Positions 60,615 through 64,000 of a stretch of 64,000 nt of DNA are shown piece by piece. The position numbers and the translations under genes were made by a program. The notes below the pieces were generated by a model that was not told where the DNA came from, searched no databases, and saw only the letters and a list, made by a program, of their open reading frames with translations. The DNA lies in NCBI RefSeq assembly GCF_020379485.1, contig NC_063448.1, positions 12,919,726-12,983,725 of the forward strand, written 5' to 3'. How positions within the stretch are numbered: the stretch's first letter is position 1; each line of letters starts with the position of its first letter. This stretch comes from Brassica napus (lineage: Eukaryota; Streptophyta; Magnoliopsida; Brassicales; Brassicaceae).

Positions 60615-63600
60615 TCAATCGGATACATCGACATTCTCGTCATCACTAGAAACATCATCATTTTCATTAAACTCGTCTTCAACAGCTTCGTCTGTGGCAT
60701 CATCGGTAAGATCTTCGTACTCGTGATTATGCGGATCAATGAGAAGGATATCATCAATTTCTTGTTCAGGTTCCTCAACTTCATTTATCTGTTCTTCTTG
60801 CAATGGTGGTTCTTCTCCACTGATGATTCGTCCTCGAGGTGTAACTTTGATTACTGCTAACCAATTTATACCTGAATCTCTCATCCGAGGGTATGGAAGG
60901 AAGCTAACTTGGTCTGCTTGTGAAGCTAAGATGAAAGGCTCGAATTTGTTGTACCTTCGTCCACCGTTGACATCAACTACACCGAATTTGTTAGACCGAA
61001 CACCTCTGTTGACGACGGGGTCGAACCATTCACATTTGAAGAGGACGCATTTCAGCTTCAGTATCCCTGGAAATTCGACTTCAATAATCTCCGTCAAGAT
61101 CCCGTAGAAATCTGTTTCCCCTTTCACACATATTCCATAGTTACTGGTCGCCCGTTGTCTACCATAGTCATATGTATGAAAAGTATAGCCTCGTGTGAAA
61201 TACATCTGTGATGTGGTGACCTTTACAAGTGGAGATTGAATTACTTCGTGTAACCACTTAGGATAATCTGCATCGTCGTCGTCATAATCAACCTGCAAAA
61301 ATAAAGAGAATGTTAATGAAATACAGATAATGTATGAAAATTTTTTTAGTTAATACCTGATTCCGCAACCACTTAATGAAGTGTTGATCTTTCCTTTTGT
61401 CTACGTCACTTGTGGATATACCAGGAAATGTTTCTTCGACTTGAGAAACAAATAGGCTGTAAAATCACATTTTATAGGAATGAATCTCTCGCAATTATAC
61501 AATTAATTATACTTATATGTGTTTCGAAGTGTCAATATATGTTACCTTTCAAAATAACGAATCAATGGATCTTCGCAATTGAGTAGAATATAGGTGTGTG
61601 CACTATGAGCGTCTTGTTCACTCGACCACCAAACCTCTTTAGACTTCCCACCGAGTCGCCCAATCTGGCTAAAGATGTCTGGAACACCAGCAACTGCATA
61701 TGTTGGCGCAACACCACCATCATCATATCTTCTTGGAGCTCTTCTCCGTGTACGTACTTTTGACGCAAAGTAGTACGATGTGAAGTGAGAAACTTCTTCC
61801 GTCAAACTTCCAGCAATTATAGAACCTTCAACTTTGGCGAGGTTCTTTGCTTTTCCCTTCAAATATTTCATGGCTCGCTCATACTGATACATCCATCCGT
61901 AATGTACAGGTCCACGAAGCAATGCCTCATATGGGAGGTGGACAGCTAGATGCTCCATGACGTCAAAAAATCCGGGAGGAAATATCTTCTCCAAGTTGCA
62001 CAATAAGATGGGAATGTTCTCCTGAAGCTGTTCCACAACTTCTTCTTTAAGAGTGCGTGTGCTCAGATCCCTGAAAAATGCTCCAATGCCTTTTATATTC
62101 AAAAAAAAATTAAACACATTGTTAGTCATATATTATTTTGTAAATTATTGTGATATAATACACTACGTACCTGCAAGTGCTTCATGTACGTTTGTTGGAA
62201 GTAGCTCCGCAAATGCAAAGGGCAGTAGTCGTTGCATAAATACATGACAATCATGACTCTTCATCCCGGAGAACTTTTGACCCTTTTCAACACATCTAGA
62301 GAGATTCGAAACATACCCATCGGGGAACTTCACTTCTGATGCCACCCAGTTGAACAACACCGACTTTTTTTCTGAAGATAATCTGAATATCGGAACGGGA
62401 ACTTGTCCATTGCTTTTAATATGTAACTCGCTTCTTGAGCAAATATCCGGCAAGTCCAACCTCGATTTTATGTTGTCTTTTGTCTTCCCTGGGACATTCA
62501 ATATTGTATTCATGATGTTCTCAAAGAAATTCTTCTCTATATGCATCACATCGAGGTTGTGGCGCAGAAGAAGATCCTTCCAATATGGCAACTCCCAAAA
62601 TATACTCTTCTTGTGCCAGTTGTGATGAACACCGTAAGAATCTGGCATATTACGAGGGACATGCCAATTACCACCCCAACGAACTGTTTCGTTAGCTCCG
62701 TAGTAGTCGATTTGCGCTTCAATTTGTTCTCCAGTTAGATATGGAGGAGGAGTGTCTCTCACAACCCTTTTGTGCCTAAACAAATTCTTGTTTCTTCGGT
62801 AAGGATGGCCAATGGGAAGAAATCGACGGTGACAATCAAACCAACTTGTCTTCCTACCATTCTTCAGTTGAAACGCATCTGTCGTTCCATTACAATATGG
62901 ACAAGCTAATCTCCCATGTGTAGTCCATCCAGACAACATCCCATAGGCAGGAAAATCACTTATGGTCCACAAAAGCATCGCTCGCATCGTAAAATTCGTC
63001 TTCGTTGAACAGTCATACGTCCTCACCCCTGTTGACCACAAATCCTTCAACTCTTTTATCAGTGGTTGTAGGAAAACATCCAGGGACCTTTTTGGATGGT
63101 TCGGACCAGGTATTAATATGGTCAAGAATAGTAACTCCCGTTGCATGCACATCTCCGGTGGCAGGTTGTATGGAGTAAGAAAGACTGGCCACAATGAATA
63201 TTGTCTCCCTGACATTCCGAACGGACTAAATCCATCTGTGCATAATCCGAGATACACATTCCGGATATTGCTAGCGAAATCTGGATGTACTTTGTTGAAA
63301 TGTTTCCAGGCTCTTGCATCTGATGGATGAGTCATCTCACCATCCGTCTGAGTATGCTCGGCATGCCATCTCATCTTTCCAGCAGTCTGCTCTGATTGAT
63401 ACAATCTTTTCAATCTATCTGTAATTGGTAGGTACCACATCCTTTGGTACGGTACCCTATTACGTCCCCGTCCTTGCGGCTTGAATCGTGGCTTCTTGCA
63501 GAATCGACATTCTTCTAGCTTCTCATCATCTCCCCAATAGATCATGCAGTTGTCGATGCAAACATCTATCATCTCCGAAGGCAACCCAAGACTATAAACC

Positions 63601-64000
63601 AGTTTCTGAATCTCATAATAAGAATCAGCAGACACATTGTCTTCCGGCAAGTACTCTTTAAACAAGTCCGCCCATTCGTTCATGCAACTTTCAGGTAGAT
63701 TGTGATCAGTTTTAATATTCATCATTCTAGCAGCTAACGACAATTTAGAGAGACCTTCTCTACAACCACTGTAAAGTGGTTGATTCGCCGCGTTTAACAT
63801 TTCGTAAAACTTTTTTGCATCTATATTAGGTTCTTCATCTTCATCATGAGCTACGAATGCATCAGCTACCATATCATGAACCCTATCATAATCTACCATC
63901 TCCTCCTGATGGTAACTATGTTCATTATGCAAATGATGATCAACCGGTTCTTTTTCCTGAAAATTGCTATTACTACTACTTGCTTCATTCTGATCATAAT
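60615..64000 (-). CDS. CACTA-2 TNP2-type transposase (5' end outside window)
   Basis: Exons read leftward: 64000-62171 (continues beyond the window), 62089-61546, 61456-61357 and 61292-60615. All junctions are GT/AG, phases agree and no stop is seen in about 1050 codons. The first exon carries the Transposase_21 (tnp2) core: CRFCKKPRFKPQGRGRNRVP, a TDGFSPFGMSGRQYSLWPVF stretch (catalytic Asp region), ILIPGPNHPKRSLDVFLQPL, GMLSGWTTHGRLACPYC, then HNLDVMHIEKNFFENIMNTI. DUF4218- and DUF4216-like regions follow, then an acidic tail. TNP2 cuts and joins the element ends. The start codon and the N-terminal zinc-finger-like part lie to the right. Confidence 0.9.

Overview
The window looks like a nuclear segment of a Brassicaceae plant, most likely Brassica or a close relative. 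Its low-copy genes closely resemble the Arabidopsis WAK1-WAK5 cluster of wall-associated receptor kinases: the same three-exon structure, GUB_WAK/EGF-Ca/TM/kinase layout and a product of 737 residues. Almost everything between the WAK genes is plant transposon. Family names come from motif recognition; no database search was run.

Layout. 1-4395: a Copia retrotransposon (minus strand, left end outside the window) with an uninterrupted polyprotein, inserted in a WAK pseudogene whose 3' part is 4396-6561. 6562-10517: AT-rich DNA without a recognisable gene. 10518-17945: first copy of a ~7.4 kb composite block (WAK promoter plus exon fragment, LINE, Copia gag fragment, nested MITEs). 17945-24536: CACTA (En/Spm) element truncated at both ends. 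24537-25975: third LINE fragment. 26655-29025: intact WAK gene (alpha-1). 29747-30719 and 38403-38652: a second, split WAK pseudogene (beta-1), divided by the second copy of the block (30720-38136). 38653-43245: decayed PIF/Harbinger element with GRF zinc-finger, Myb/SANT-like and DDE transposase ORFs, carrying a 5'-truncated LINE (43250-43945). 44769-47221: intact WAK gene (alpha-2). 47983-55459: WAK pseudogene (beta-2) interrupted by a complete Copia element (48038-52905) with a perfect 5-bp target duplication. 55686-56531: gag and LTR fragments. 56559-64000: a second CACTA element in opposite orientation, with both transposition genes open and its far end outside the window.

How it fits together. 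Two WAK pairs (alpha then beta, same strand, homologous spacers) show that a two-gene unit was duplicated. In both units alpha is intact and beta is broken, by different events. The intact genes encode plasma-membrane receptor kinases expected to bind pectin or oligogalacturonides through the extracellular region and to signal through an RD-type Ser/Thr kinase. The rest records nested insertion, segment duplication and end-joining repair: near-identical blocks 20.2 kb apart, inverted CACTA copies, filler DNA at a junction, and microhomology at deletions.

The best leads for something unusual are the telomere-like TTTGGGG/TTTCGGG heptamer arrays lying between the two CACTA genes, a perfect 21-bp hairpin presenting a second tRNA-Met primer site in the Copia leader, and a GRF-zinc-finger/membrane-anchor ORF inside the Harbinger element. 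No wholly new gene system can be claimed from sequence alone.
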